In this document: positions 16,852 to 24,372 of the stretch, piece by piece
Layout: every line of letters begins with the position of its first letter
Numbering within the stretch: the stretch's first letter is position 1
NCBI RefSeq assembly: GCF_000422445.1
Contig: NZ_KE383839.1
Location: 190,321-254,320 of the forward strand
Length of the DNA: 64,000 nucleotides
Origin: Paenibacillus assamensis DSM 18201
Lineage (GTDB): Bacteria > Bacillota > Bacilli > Paenibacillales > Paenibacillaceae
Direction of reading: 5' to 3'
Notes under the pieces: generated by a model
Told to the model about the DNA's origin: nothing
The model's input: only the letters and a program-made list of their open reading frames with translations
Database searches by the model: none
Position numbers and translations under genes: made by a program

Positions 16852-17547
16852 ATGCTAAAGAAACTTTTAAGCTTATTGGGAATTATCAAGCAACAAAATA
16901 CAAAACAAGTGACAACTACTGTTAAAAAAACGGCTCGTAACAAACAAAAGATTGGATCTGAACAAATTGGCGAAATTGGTGAATATAAAATTAACCTTCA
17001 GCTGGATCAGTTGCCAAAGGATTGTCGATATGTAAGCGATGTTATGATTCGAAATCACAAGTCACGCACTGGTTATGCTCAAATTGATCACATTATCATC
17101 TCGCCATACGGCTTATTTGTTATTGAAACGAAAAACTATAAGGGAGAAATAAAAGGAAGCAAGTCGGAGAAATATTGGACGGTAAGTCGTAGGTTTAAAA
17201 TGTACAACCCTCTCATGCAAAACTATGGGCATATTAAAGCCTTAGAAGGGTTATTGGATAACGATTCTAATGTACTTTACATCTCCATCATTTCTTTTAC
17301 GATGCGCTGTCGTTTTGCTATTGACCCAGAGCTGCGCAAGATCGAATCAAATGAGTTGGTGGTGTATGATGTCGAGTTGTCTGAGTTTATTAACCGGAAG
17401 TTAAATCGACTCAAAGTAACAAAGGGTGAACCGCTTCTTTTGCATGAGAATATACAACACATTTATGAAGCTATACATGCTGGTAACATAACTGATCCAA
17501 AGACACGAGCCGCTCATGTTGCGGCTTTGAAGCCAGATTCTAAATAG
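16852..17547 (+). CDS. NERD domain protein
   Basis: 231 residues from the ATG at 16852 (MLKKLLSLLGIIKQQ); an earlier in-frame ATG at 16777 would overlap the previous gene and lacks a ribosome site. A short hydrophobic N-terminus is followed by a nuclease-related domain of about 120 residues: QIDHIIISPYGLFVIETKNY carries the E/D...D...ExK pattern of restriction-endonuclease-like folds, followed by GEIKGSKSEKYWTV. NERD proteins are thought to act in DNA processing, but their role is poorly known. A charged C-terminal helix completes it. No obvious operon partner. Confidence 0.85.
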   Translation: MLKKLLSLLGIIKQQNTKQVTTTVKKTARNKQKIGSEQIGEIGEYKINLQLDQLPKDCRYVSDVMIRNHKSRTGYAQIDHIIISPYGLFVIETKNYKGEIKGSKSEKYWTVSRRFKMYNPLMQNYGHIKALEGLLDNDSNVLYISIISFTMRCRFAIDPELRKIESNELVVYDVELSEFINRKLNRLKVTKGEPLLLHENIQHIYEAIHAGNITDPKTRAAHVAALKPDSK

Positions 17548-17557
17548 ACATCAAGTT

Positions 17558-17608
17558 AGCCCCAACACGCCTACAGTAGTTATTTGATGGCATTGTTGGG
17601 GCTTTATT
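17558..17608 (+). terminator. Intrinsic terminator after NERD gene
   Basis: AGCCCCAACA pairs perfectly with TGTTGGGGCT, followed by TTTATT. The loop is long (26 bases). Confidence 0.75.
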
Positions 17609-17664
17609 GTGAGATAAGGGCTCATTCTGTTTTCGTAAATGCAAGGGTTCATGCTGCCCTTGCA

Positions 17665-18546
17665 TTAATAAATCTCTTGTGCGGCTTCTGGTAGATCTCT
17701 CATTCGTGTGAGATAGGCAGTCATATTCGTATCATCTTCCAAGCGATATGTATACGAAAAGGCTGCAGCCACCTCTTGGGCTAATGTTCTAAACAACTCA
17801 CACGTCACAAAAATAGAGTCCCACATTTGCTCGTAATTCGCATTTGAATAAGTTGCTGTGTACATTTCCCAATATTCAGTTGGAAGATACATGTTAAAGT
17901 ATTTTCCCATTTTGCCTGTAGAAACTTTGAAATCATACTTCATACCGATCCACCACGACACCATTTCATCCAAAGGTGCTCTGGAAGTGAGCTCGTACAT
18001 ATGTTTTGCATACGAAAGTTCATCTCGCCAAATTCCTTTCGCCACGTTCTGTTGACACCACCAGAACTCATTGCAACAATTCATGAACTCTGCTTCTGTA
18101 GGCTGCTTAACATAATAGCTGCTGTCTATCGGGGGAGCAATAGGCGGAAGTATACTGTCTTTATCCAGTAACGGAACAGTAAGGCTGTCTTCCAGATAAG
18201 TGTCCAGCATAGCTCCTTTCGTTTGAAGACGAAGATCGATCCGATTGCCATCTGTGAATAGCATCAGGTAGATATATGTGCGCTCATAATGAGTCTCTAT
18301 GCCAACGGCTTGATCATTTTTATCGGGTTCTTGCATCATGAGCCGTTCGCCGAACACGTCTATCCACTTTTCATCTCTTAAAAAGGATTCTGTCTCTGTA
18401 ACGACATAAACGATATCATAGTCTTGAAAAATATCTTTTGGCGCATTAGGGTTCGTTCTGGAGCCATTCATATAGACAGCACGTATACGTTCGTCTTTGT
18501 TGGCGACACCGAGTATTAAGTCAAACATTTCTTGTTCACTTCTCAA
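17665..18546 (-). CDS. Aminoglycoside 6-adenylyltransferase (streptomycin resistance type)
   Basis: 293 residues, matching the ANT(6)/AadK family. The N-terminal nucleotidyltransferase core has NGSRTNPNAPKDIFQDYDIV, with the GSR...D-x-D pattern that binds nucleotide and Mg2+. The C-terminal half carries family features such as FWWCQQNVAKGIWRDELSYA and MVSWWIGMKYDFKVSTGKMG, as in AadK of Bacillus. These enzymes transfer AMP to the 6-position of streptomycin. The start is TTG at 18546 with AGAGGTGA 6 bases upstream. It is transcribed divergently from the ABC-F leader. Likely an intrinsic chromosomal resistance gene; activity not proven. Confidence 0.92.
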   Translation of the reverse strand: MRSEQEMFDLILGVANKDERIRAVYMNGSRTNPNAPKDIFQDYDIVYVVTETESFLRDEKWIDVFGERLMMQEPDKNDQAVGIETHYERTYIYLMLFTDGNRIDLRLQTKGAMLDTYLEDSLTVPLLDKDSILPPIAPPIDSSYYVKQPTEAEFMNCCNEFWWCQQNVAKGIWRDELSYAKHMYELTSRAPLDEMVSWWIGMKYDFKVSTGKMGKYFNMYLPTEYWEMYTATYSNANYEQMWDSIFVTCELFRTLAQEVAAAFSYTYRLEDDTNMTAYLTRMRDLPEAAQEIY

Positions 18547-18711
18547 CGTGAATCACCTCTTAGCCACTTTGGTTATGTACTAGTTTCCATAATAGCATAT
18601 TATTTAATTAAGACGTGGGTTGTCCTCTTTTTTAGCGGACTGCATTCATATGTCCTTTCACAACACGTGTCATTTGTAACAAGAAGCATGGAAAAGGAAT
18701 GTCGTACAGCG

Positions 18712-18740
18712 TTGCAACACAAATAAGTTCTGTGTTATAT
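18712..18740 (+). promoter_or_regulatory. Promoter of the ABC-F leader transcript
   Basis: TTGCAA (18712-18717) and TTATAT (18735-18740) with a 17-base spacer. Expected start near 18746, just before the leader ribosome site at 18758. Confidence 0.55.
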
Positions 18741-18772
18741 TGGAAATATTGATCGTAAAGGAGGTGAGGTAG

Positions 18773-18916
18773 GTGAATCACGCATTGGTTAACAACCGTA
18801 TTAGCCAGCTGCCGATGGCTATGGCTGGCATTGTTCATGCATGTTCTGCGAACGGGAGAAGTCTGTCCAAATTTGACTATACGTTTGAACCATTCGCGAG
18901 AAGACGCCTACCTTAA
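18773..18916 (+). CDS. Leader ORF upstream of the ABC-F gene
   Basis: 47 codons from GTG 18773 to TAA 18914, with a near-perfect AAAGGAGGTGA ribosome site 8 bases ahead. It begins MNHALVNNRISQLPMAMAG and ends with a basic FARRRLP. The strong ribosome site, the location between promoter and terminator, and the downstream ABC-F gene point to a regulatory leader, as known for several Firmicute antibiotic-responsive ABC-F genes. Its 3' end (CGCGA at 18895-18899) can pair with the left arm of the terminator. Confidence 0.55.
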   Translation: MNHALVNNRISQLPMAMAGIVHACSANGRSLSKFDYTFEPFARRRLP

Positions 18917-18942
18917 CCACAACGGATAGCATGATCATCCTA

Positions 18943-18974
18943 AGGGTCGCGGGCTTGTTGCCGCGGCTCTTTTT
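18943..18974 (+). terminator. Intrinsic terminator (attenuator) before ABC-F gene
   Basis: GGGTCGCGG pairs with CCGCGGCTC (two G-U pairs) followed by TTTTTG. It lies between the leader ORF and the ABC-F gene, so it would stop most transcripts unless an upstream pairing disrupts it. Confidence 0.65.
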
Positions 18975-18982
18975 GTGCATGC

Positions 18983-19016
18983 AAGTTAGGGTCTTCATCC
19001 AATAGGAGGAACCTAA
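18983..19016 (+). promoter_or_regulatory. Hairpin sequestering the ABC-F ribosome site
   Basis: TTAGG (18984-18988) can pair with CCTAA (19011-19015), and inside it TTCATCC pairs with GGAGGAA with one mismatch. The AGGAGG ribosome site of the ABC-F gene is in the stem. This would add translational to transcriptional control. Confidence 0.45.
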
Positions 19017-19017
19017 A

Positions 19018-20964
19018 ATGACAATTGTAAATATCAAAGAGATAAAGAAGTACCATGCAGCAAATCTTATTTTAGATGGGGTGACGTTCCAGATAAAGGC
19101 GGGTGAGAAACTCGGTCTCATTGGTCGAAATGGAAGTGGAAAATCCACGCTGCTCCAATTAATTGCTGGTCATGAGCCTATAGATGAGGGCATGCTGACG
19201 ATAAAAAAAGACTTGCGAATTGGTTATTTACCGCAAATTCCTGCTGAGTTCGAAGCGCTGACGGTATATGAAGTTTTAGCTTATGGCTATAGGGATTTAA
19301 TGCTGACGAAGCAGGAAATGACAAAGATTGAGCAGCAAATGTCTAGTCCAGAGGCAGAAACTAATTCTGAAAGGATGGAGCAGCTGCTGAATGCGTATGC
19401 AAATATGCAAGAGAAGTTCGAGCAGGGTGGCGGCTATGAAATGGACACGGCTATTGAACAAGTGGCGAACGGGATACAAATTAACCGCAGTAGTTACGAA
19501 AGAGACTTTTCCAGCTTGTCTGGTGGCGAGAAGACAAGGGTGGTTTTGGCATCTCAGCTAGTTGTAGCACCAGATTTACTCCTGTTAGATGAGCCGACCA
19601 ATCATTTAGATCTGAAAGGAATGGAATGGTTGGAACAGTTCATTAAACGTTATGACGGTGCATGTGTAATCGTATCGCATGATCGATATTTCCTAGATGC
19701 AGTAGGGACGAAGATGATCGAATTAGAAGACGGTGAATCACAAGTGTATCACTGCAATTACAGCGGCTATATGAAAGAGAAAGAAGAACGTCTGTTGCAG
19801 CAGTTTGCACAATATAAAGAACAGCAAAAGATTATTAAGAAAATGAAGGAAACGATCCGTCAACTAGAGGAATGGGGCCGTGTCGCAGGGGACGAGAAGT
19901 TTTTCAAACGGGCAGCCTCTATTCGAAAAGCGTTGGAGAGAATGGAAATAGTAAAACGTCCAATAGTAGAGCGAAAAGCAGCAGAGTTTGATTTGGCATC
20001 TCTTGAACGTTCTGGTCGTCAGGTTATCTTATTTGAAGGATTAACGAAGAAGTTTGAGGGGCGTACGATTCTAGATCAAGCAAAGGGCAGCCTTCTTTAC
20101 GGTGAAAAAGTTGTCTTACTAGGGGAAAATGGATCTGGCAAGACAACACTTTTCAAGCTGTTGCAAAGCATGATCTCACCAGATGAAGGTCAAGTTGAAC
20201 TAGGTGCGAGAGTAGAGATAGGTTATTTAGCTCAGCAGGAGCCAGTGTCAGATAGCAAGAAGACAGTGCTGGAATTTTTCCGAACTGAAAGTGGATTGGA
20301 AGAAGGAGAGGCGCGGAACGTATTGGCCAAATACCTGTTTTATGGCGCGGATGTGTTTAAACCACTACAAATGCTATCTGGAGGTGAGTGGTCCCGTTTG
20401 CGGATAGCCTTGCTTGTGAGGAAGAAGCCGAATTTGTTAATGCTAGATGAGCCGACCAATCATCTTGATATCGCTTCAAGAGAAGCTTTGGAGGAAGCAC
20501 TCGATGAATTTCCTGGAACGGTACTAGCGATTTCCCATGACAGATACTTTATTAATCGTTTGGCGAAGCGGGTATGGGAAATGAAAGCGGGGGCAGTTTC
20601 TACTTACGAGGGAAATTATGATGATTTTAAGGTAAAGCGTGCGGAACTGCTTGCTGTAGAGTATACCTTGACCAGTAATCATGAATCGCATGAACATGTA
20701 ATGCCCGCTCAGCGGGACAACACGAAAAAAACGGCGGCTGATGAAAAAAGCAGACAGGTTCGTTCACATGAGCGAAAACTTGAGCAATTAGAAAGTGAGA
20801 TTGCTGCCCTTGAAAAGAAGATCTCCTGTGTGGATGAGGAAATGCTTCATTTCAATCAAGGCGGCGATGCTGCCCAACTTGAAACTTTATGGCGGAAGAA
20901 AGAAGAGTTGCAGACCAATCTTGATGGATGTTTGGAAAGATGGATCGAGTTATCAAATGACTGA
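19018..20964 (+). CDS. ABC-F family ATPase, probable ribosome-protection (antibiotic resistance) protein
   Basis: 648 residues with two ATPase domains and no membrane segments. Walker A motifs are GRNGSGKS (near 36) and GENGSGKT (near 371), signatures LSGGEKTR and LSGGEWSR, Walker B LLLLDEPTNHLD and LLMLDEPTNHLD. An alpha-helical linker between them (KKMKETIRQLEEWGRVAGDE) would reach the ribosomal E/P site, and a C-terminal coiled coil spans about 570-648. Family knowledge: ABC-F proteins bind the translating ribosome; resistance members displace drugs, others resolve stalls (YdiF/Uup type). The leader ORF and attenuator upstream, and the adjacent ANT(6) gene, favour a drug-inducible role. 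Which drug class is unknown. Confidence 0.93.
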   Translation: MTIVNIKEIKKYHAANLILDGVTFQIKAGEKLGLIGRNGSGKSTLLQLIAGHEPIDEGMLTIKKDLRIGYLPQIPAEFEALTVYEVLAYGYRDLMLTKQEMTKIEQQMSSPEAETNSERMEQLLNAYANMQEKFEQGGGYEMDTAIEQVANGIQINRSSYERDFSSLSGGEKTRVVLASQLVVAPDLLLLDEPTNHLDLKGMEWLEQFIKRYDGACVIVSHDRYFLDAVGTKMIELEDGESQVYHCNYSGYMKEKEERLLQQFAQYKEQQKIIKKMKETIRQLEEWGRVAGDEKFFKRAASIRKALERMEIVKRPIVERKAAEFDLASLERSGRQVILFEGLTKKFEGRTILDQAKGSLLYGEKVVLLGENGSGKTTLFKLLQSMISPDEGQVELGARVEIGYLAQQEPVSDSKKTVLEFFRTESGLEEGEARNVLAKYLFYGADVFKPLQMLSGGEWSRLRIALLVRKKPNLLMLDEPTNHLDIASREALEEALDEFPGTVLAISHDRYFINRLAKRVWEMKAGAVSTYEGNYDDFKVKRAELLAVEYTLTSNHESHEHVMPAQRDNTKKTAADEKSRQVRSHERKLEQLESEIAALEKKISCVDEEMLHFNQGGDAAQLETLWRKKEELQTNLDGCLERWIELSND

Positions 20965-20978
20965 TCAATATGCAATTA

Positions 20979-21008
20979 GGGGTGCGAGAAAATCGTGCCC
21001 CATTTTTA
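20979..21008 (+). terminator. Intrinsic terminator of the ABC-F gene
   Basis: GGGGTGCGA pairs with TCGTGCCCC (two G-U pairs) followed by ATTTTT, 15 bases after the stop. Confidence 0.88.
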
Positions 21009-21125
21009 TGTTATGGGACATTATAATGCAAGGGTGTTTACATTTTGTTCCTTATGTAATAACATATGATTTAACAATTATCTAATTAGATATTTATTAA
21101 ATTAAATAGAGGAGACTGATGCTGC

Positions 21126-21725
21126 ATGCAATTAGATAAGATAGTTAGCTATCATAAAGCTCTGGCCGACCCAACGAGAATCAAAATGCTTATATTGCTT
21201 GCTGATGGAGAATTGAATGGGCAAGTATTGGCAGAGAAGTTAAGCGTTACGCCTGCGACCATTACGCATCATGCGGCAAAGCTGCGAGAAACGAGCTTAA
21301 TTAATGAGCGTAGAGACAAAAATACGATATATTTTTCTTTAAATGATTACTTCATTAAAAATAATGCAAACGCAACCGTTCAGCTCATTTACCGATCAGT
21401 GAAAGAAGGAGAGAATATGATGGATGAGAAGCACATTCTTGTTAAACAATCTGTAATTAGAAATTTCTTCACTACCGACGGCAAATTGAAGAGTCTTCCA
21501 TCACAGCTCAAGAAGAAGCTTATTGTGCTAGAGAATATCGTCGCAAAGTTAGAGTATGGACGTAAGTATAGTGAGAAGGAGATCAATGATTTCATAAAGC
21601 AATTCCATGACGATTTTGCGACTATCCGAAGGGAATTCATTATGCATCAGTTCATGTTTCGAGAAAATGAAATATATGTGATGAACCCTCAAGAAATGTG
21701 GGCAAGATGGGAAACTCTGTCGTAA
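21126..21725 (+). CDS. ArsR-type regulator with DUF2087 domain
   Basis: 199 residues. The N-terminal winged helix (ALADPTRIKMLILLADGEL, TPATITHHAAKLRETSLI) is of the ArsR type; no metal-binding ELCVCD motif is present. The C-terminal 100 residues match DUF2087 (FFTTDGKLKSLPSQLKKKL, YSEKEINDFIKQFHDDFATI, IRREFIMHQFMFRENEIY). Such fusions occur in Firmicutes as regulators of unknown signal. GAGGAG lies upstream of the ATG at 21126. It is monocistronic, so its target is not obvious from the context. Confidence 0.9.
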   Translation: MQLDKIVSYHKALADPTRIKMLILLADGELNGQVLAEKLSVTPATITHHAAKLRETSLINERRDKNTIYFSLNDYFIKNNANATVQLIYRSVKEGENMMDEKHILVKQSVIRNFFTTDGKLKSLPSQLKKKLIVLENIVAKLEYGRKYSEKEINDFIKQFHDDFATIRREFIMHQFMFRENEIYVMNPQEMWARWETLS

Positions 21726-21831
21726 ACGAAGATGATTAGGGTAAAGGTAATGTTTCGGTTTCACGGTTTTTAATTTTTTTTTGAAACTATTTACCTCTTT
21801 AATACGTCTTTATATTAAAGGGGGCCATGCG

Positions 21832-22242
21832 GTGAAAAAGATAACAGTCATCGTCTTCATACTAAGCTTTGTTCTAATGGCATGTACCGACAAAAAAATA
21901 AGACTTACAGCGGATCAGGTGAAAGCTTCCTTAGGGGAGCATGGAATTGTACTACCTGATAAGCTTTCCTATAAACATTCTGTTTTTACAGAAAGATATA
22001 ATCAAATTTTGCCGGAACACTATGTGATCGATGAGCACCAATCTATTAGTATTTATGTGTATCCTTCCTGTGAGGCAGTTCAAGAAGGATATGAGGATTT
22101 TACAAAGAAGACAGCAAAGATGAAGCTAGTTCCGCATACTACGTTTCAGGTTGGTAATGTATTGATATTTTATGTGGCGAAAGACGAATATATAGACATA
22201 CGAGTAAAGGATGCAGCTGAGAGCCTGCTTGTAACCAAATAA
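21832..22242 (+). CDS. Small lipoprotein, unknown function
   Basis: 136 residues from the GTG at 21832, which has AAAGGGGG about 8 bases upstream; the earlier in-frame start at 21781 lies before that site. Lipoprotein signal KKITVIVFILSFVLMAC with a clear lipobox (LMAC). The mature part reads KIRLTADQVKASLGEHGIVL and later has a compact alpha/beta pattern (VGNVLIFYVAKDEYIDIRVK). No family recognised. It would sit on the outer face of the membrane. Confidence 0.75.
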   Translation: MKKITVIVFILSFVLMACTDKKIRLTADQVKASLGEHGIVLPDKLSYKHSVFTERYNQILPEHYVIDEHQSISIYVYPSCEAVQEGYEDFTKKTAKMKLVPHTTFQVGNVLIFYVAKDEYIDIRVKDAAESLLVTK

Positions 22243-22346
22243 TTGTAATCCTGCTTAAGTAAGCATAATATTACGAAATGATTAGAATTCTCTCGAAAAA
22301 AGCGCATAATCTCTATTTAACTCGTTTCTACATACATAAATGGCGT

Positions 22347-22376
22347 TTGAACGTAGATTTCAATCTTGTATACAAT
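22347..22376 (+). promoter_or_regulatory. Promoter of candidate small RNA
   Basis: TTGAAC (22347-22352) with TATACA (16-base spacer) or TACAAT (18-base spacer) at 22369-22376. Confidence 0.45.
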
Positions 22377-22377
22377 A

Positions 22378-22500
22378 AAGGCATAAGATGTATACGCTAA
22401 CACAAGGGCCATGCCTTATTTAGTGTCGTGAGATGATACGATTAACGACACCAGATAACAACCCCGTTTTCTTCGGAGAACGGGGTTGTTTGCGTTTTTG
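22378..22500 (+). ncRNA. Candidate structured small RNA or riboswitch-like leader
   Basis: About 120 bases with three consecutive stems and its own promoter. The stems are AAGGCAT/ATGCCTT (22378-22384 with 22411-22417), GTGTCGT/ACGACAC (22423-22429 with 22445-22451) and a 15-bp terminator stem (22457-22490) closed by a UUCG tetraloop and followed by a T-rich tail. It ends 33 bases before the cyclomaltodextrinase start, so it is either an independent small RNA or a transcription-terminating leader of the amylase operon. I do not recognise a known riboswitch consensus. Confidence 0.5.
22457..22499 (+). terminator. Strong terminator with UUCG loop
   Basis: AACAACCCCGTTTTC and GAGAACGGGGTTGTT form 15 base pairs around TTCG, followed by TGCGTTTTTG. 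Confidence 0.88.
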
Positions 22501-22532
22501 TGGTGGCACAATATGGATAGAAAGTAGGCTGA

Positions 22533-24296
22533 ATGAATATGCAATTAGAAGCAATTTATCACCGTTCAAAACAAGGTTGGTCCTATGCATATGACCGAGA
22601 AACGGTCCATATTCGGATTCGTACGAAGAAAAATGATGTTGATGCAGTTGATCTGATTGCTGTTGATAAATATGCGTTTGAACGTATGACGGAGTATGTT
22701 CCGATGCGCAAATTTACGTCTGATGCACTATTCGATTATTGGGAAGCCGCATATAAGCCTCCATTCCGCCGTCTTCGTTATGCGTTTCGTTTTGTGGATG
22801 CTAAGGAACAGTGGTATTTGACAGAACGTGGATTCCGCAAAGAGCTATCTAAAGAGTACTTTGAGTCTTTTGAATACCCATACTTGAACAAAGTAGATAT
22901 TTTTGAGCCGCCTGCTTGGGTGAAAGAAGCTGTGTTCTATCAAATATTCCCCGAGCGTTTTGCGAATGGAGATACGTCGAATGACCCAGAGAATGTACTG
23001 CCGTGGGGGGGAGAGCCTACACCGACGAATTTCTTCGGCGGAGACTTGGAAGGAGTTATTCAGCATCTCGATCATTTGAATGAGCTGGGTATCACGGCGA
23101 TTTATTTCACACCTGTCTTTGAGGCAACGACGAATCATAAATACGATACACGAGATTACATGAAGATTGATCCTCATTTTGGGTCTAACGAGAAGCTGAA
23201 AGAGTTGGTTGAGGCTTGTCATGCTCGCGGCATTCGCGTATTGCTTGATGCTGTGTTCAACCATGCAGGAAAAACATTCCCGCCGTTTGTAGATGTGTTG
23301 GAAAAAGGAGAGCAATCTGCGTATAAAGATTGGTTCTACGTACGCGAATATCCACTGCGAGTGGAGGAAGGCATTCCTACTTACGAAACGTTTGCATTTG
23401 AACCCATTATGCCGAAGCTCAATACGGAACATCCAGAAGTGAAGGCATATTTACTTGAAGCAGCTCGATATTGGATCGAGGAAATTGGTATTGATGGATG
23501 GCGCCTAGATGTAGCGAATGAGGTCGATCATCAGTTCTGGCGTGAGTTCCGTCAAGTGGTGAAGCAAGCAAATCCAGAAGCATATATTTTGGGCGAGATC
23601 TGGCATGATTCGATGGCTTGGCTGCAAGGTGACCAGTTTGATGCTGTAATGAACTATCCATTTACGGATGCAGTAAATGACTTTTTTGCAAAACAGATAG
23701 GTGATGCGGCAGAGTTTGCAAGTGCGATCGGAACACAGCTTGCTAATTACCCGCAGCAAGCTACGGAAGCAGCGTTTAACTTGCTGGACAGCCATGATAC
23801 GCCGCGATTGTTGACGCTTTGTGATGATGATAAGCGCAGGATGAAGCTGACGTCTTTGTTCCAATTTACTCATCCAGGAGTCCCTTGTATTTATTACGGG
23901 GATGAAGTTGGATTGGCTGGAAAAGGAGATCCAGACTGCCGTCGCTGTATGGAATGGGATGTAGAGAAGCAGGACAGAGAATTATTTGAGTTTTATCGCA
24001 ATCTAATCGCATTGCGTCGCAATCATGAAGCGATGCGATCTGTAAATATTCGTTTCTTGCAAGCAGAGTCCGATTCACGTGTATTGTTGTATGAGCGCTG
24101 GAGTGATTCTGGCGAGCAATTCCTGATCGCGATTAATGCTTCATCTGAGAGTACTTCTATTCGTGTAGGGGAGCCGTTTGATGGGCAATCATGGCAGACA
24201 AAATTGACGTCAGATGCTACAATTGCTCATGTTGGAGATGCATTGACCGTTCAGCTAGATGCATATGGTTTTGCTGTATTCATGCAGACGAATTAA
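22533..24296 (+). CDS. Cyclomaltodextrinase / neopullulanase (GH13)
   Basis: 587 residues, no signal peptide, so intracellular. A CBM34-like N-terminal domain (about 1-125) precedes a GH13 barrel: [15 protein letters not shown], the nucleophile Asp in [11 protein letters not shown] near 326, acid/base Glu in ILGEIWH near 353, and third Asp in LLDSHDTPR near 420. This domain set is typical of the GH13_20 subfamily (cyclomaltodextrinase, neopullulanase, maltogenic amylase). It would open cyclodextrins and cleave maltodextrins inside the cell. The secreted CGTase gene follows by 76 bases, so together they form a cyclodextrin production and use pair. Confidence 0.92.
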   Translation: MNMQLEAIYHRSKQGWSYAYDRETVHIRIRTKKNDVDAVDLIAVDKYAFERMTEYVPMRKFTSDALFDYWEAAYKPPFRRLRYAFRFVDAKEQWYLTERGFRKELSKEYFESFEYPYLNKVDIFEPPAWVKEAVFYQIFPERFANGDTSNDPENVLPWGGEPTPTNFFGGDLEGVIQHLDHLNELGITAIYFTPVFEATTNHKYDTRDYMKIDPHFGSNEKLKELVEACHARGIRVLLDAVFNHAGKTFPPFVDVLEKGEQSAYKDWFYVREYPLRVEEGIPTYETFAFEPIMPKLNTEHPEVKAYLLEAARYWIEEIGIDGWRLDVANEVDHQFWREFRQVVKQANPEAYILGEIWHDSMAWLQGDQFDAVMNYPFTDAVNDFFAKQIGDAAEFASAIGTQLANYPQQATEAAFNLLDSHDTPRLLTLCDDDKRRMKLTSLFQFTHPGVPCIYYGDEVGLAGKGDPDCRRCMEWDVEKQDRELFEFYRNLIALRRNHEAMRSVNIRFLQAESDSRVLLYERWSDSGEQFLIAINASSESTSIRVGEPFDGQSWQTKLTSDATIAHVGDALTVQLDAYGFAVFMQTN

Positions 24297-24372
24297 GCAA
24301 ATATAGCAACGGTTGTTGGTATGCAATGTCCATTGAAACGAAATGTACCGTATGCCTAGGGGGAGATACCTA

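Larger units (their letters stand above)
18547..19017. other. Divergent regulatory region between ANT(6) and ABC-F genes
   Basis: 471 bases. The right two-thirds hold a promoter, a 47-codon leader ORF, a terminator and a hairpin that covers the ABC-F ribosome site (listed separately). The left part carries the upstream region of the adenylyltransferase gene. Confidence 0.7.

Noticed and set aside
22378-22500. Match of the structured RNA to a ZTP, purine or T-box riboswitch
   Set aside because: Some local similarity (GTGTCGTGA) but the conserved cores and the T-box sequence are missing.
24300-24372. Catabolite-repression (cre) site before the CGTase gene
   Set aside because: TTGAAACGAAATG resembles part of a cre site but does not fit the consensus spacing.
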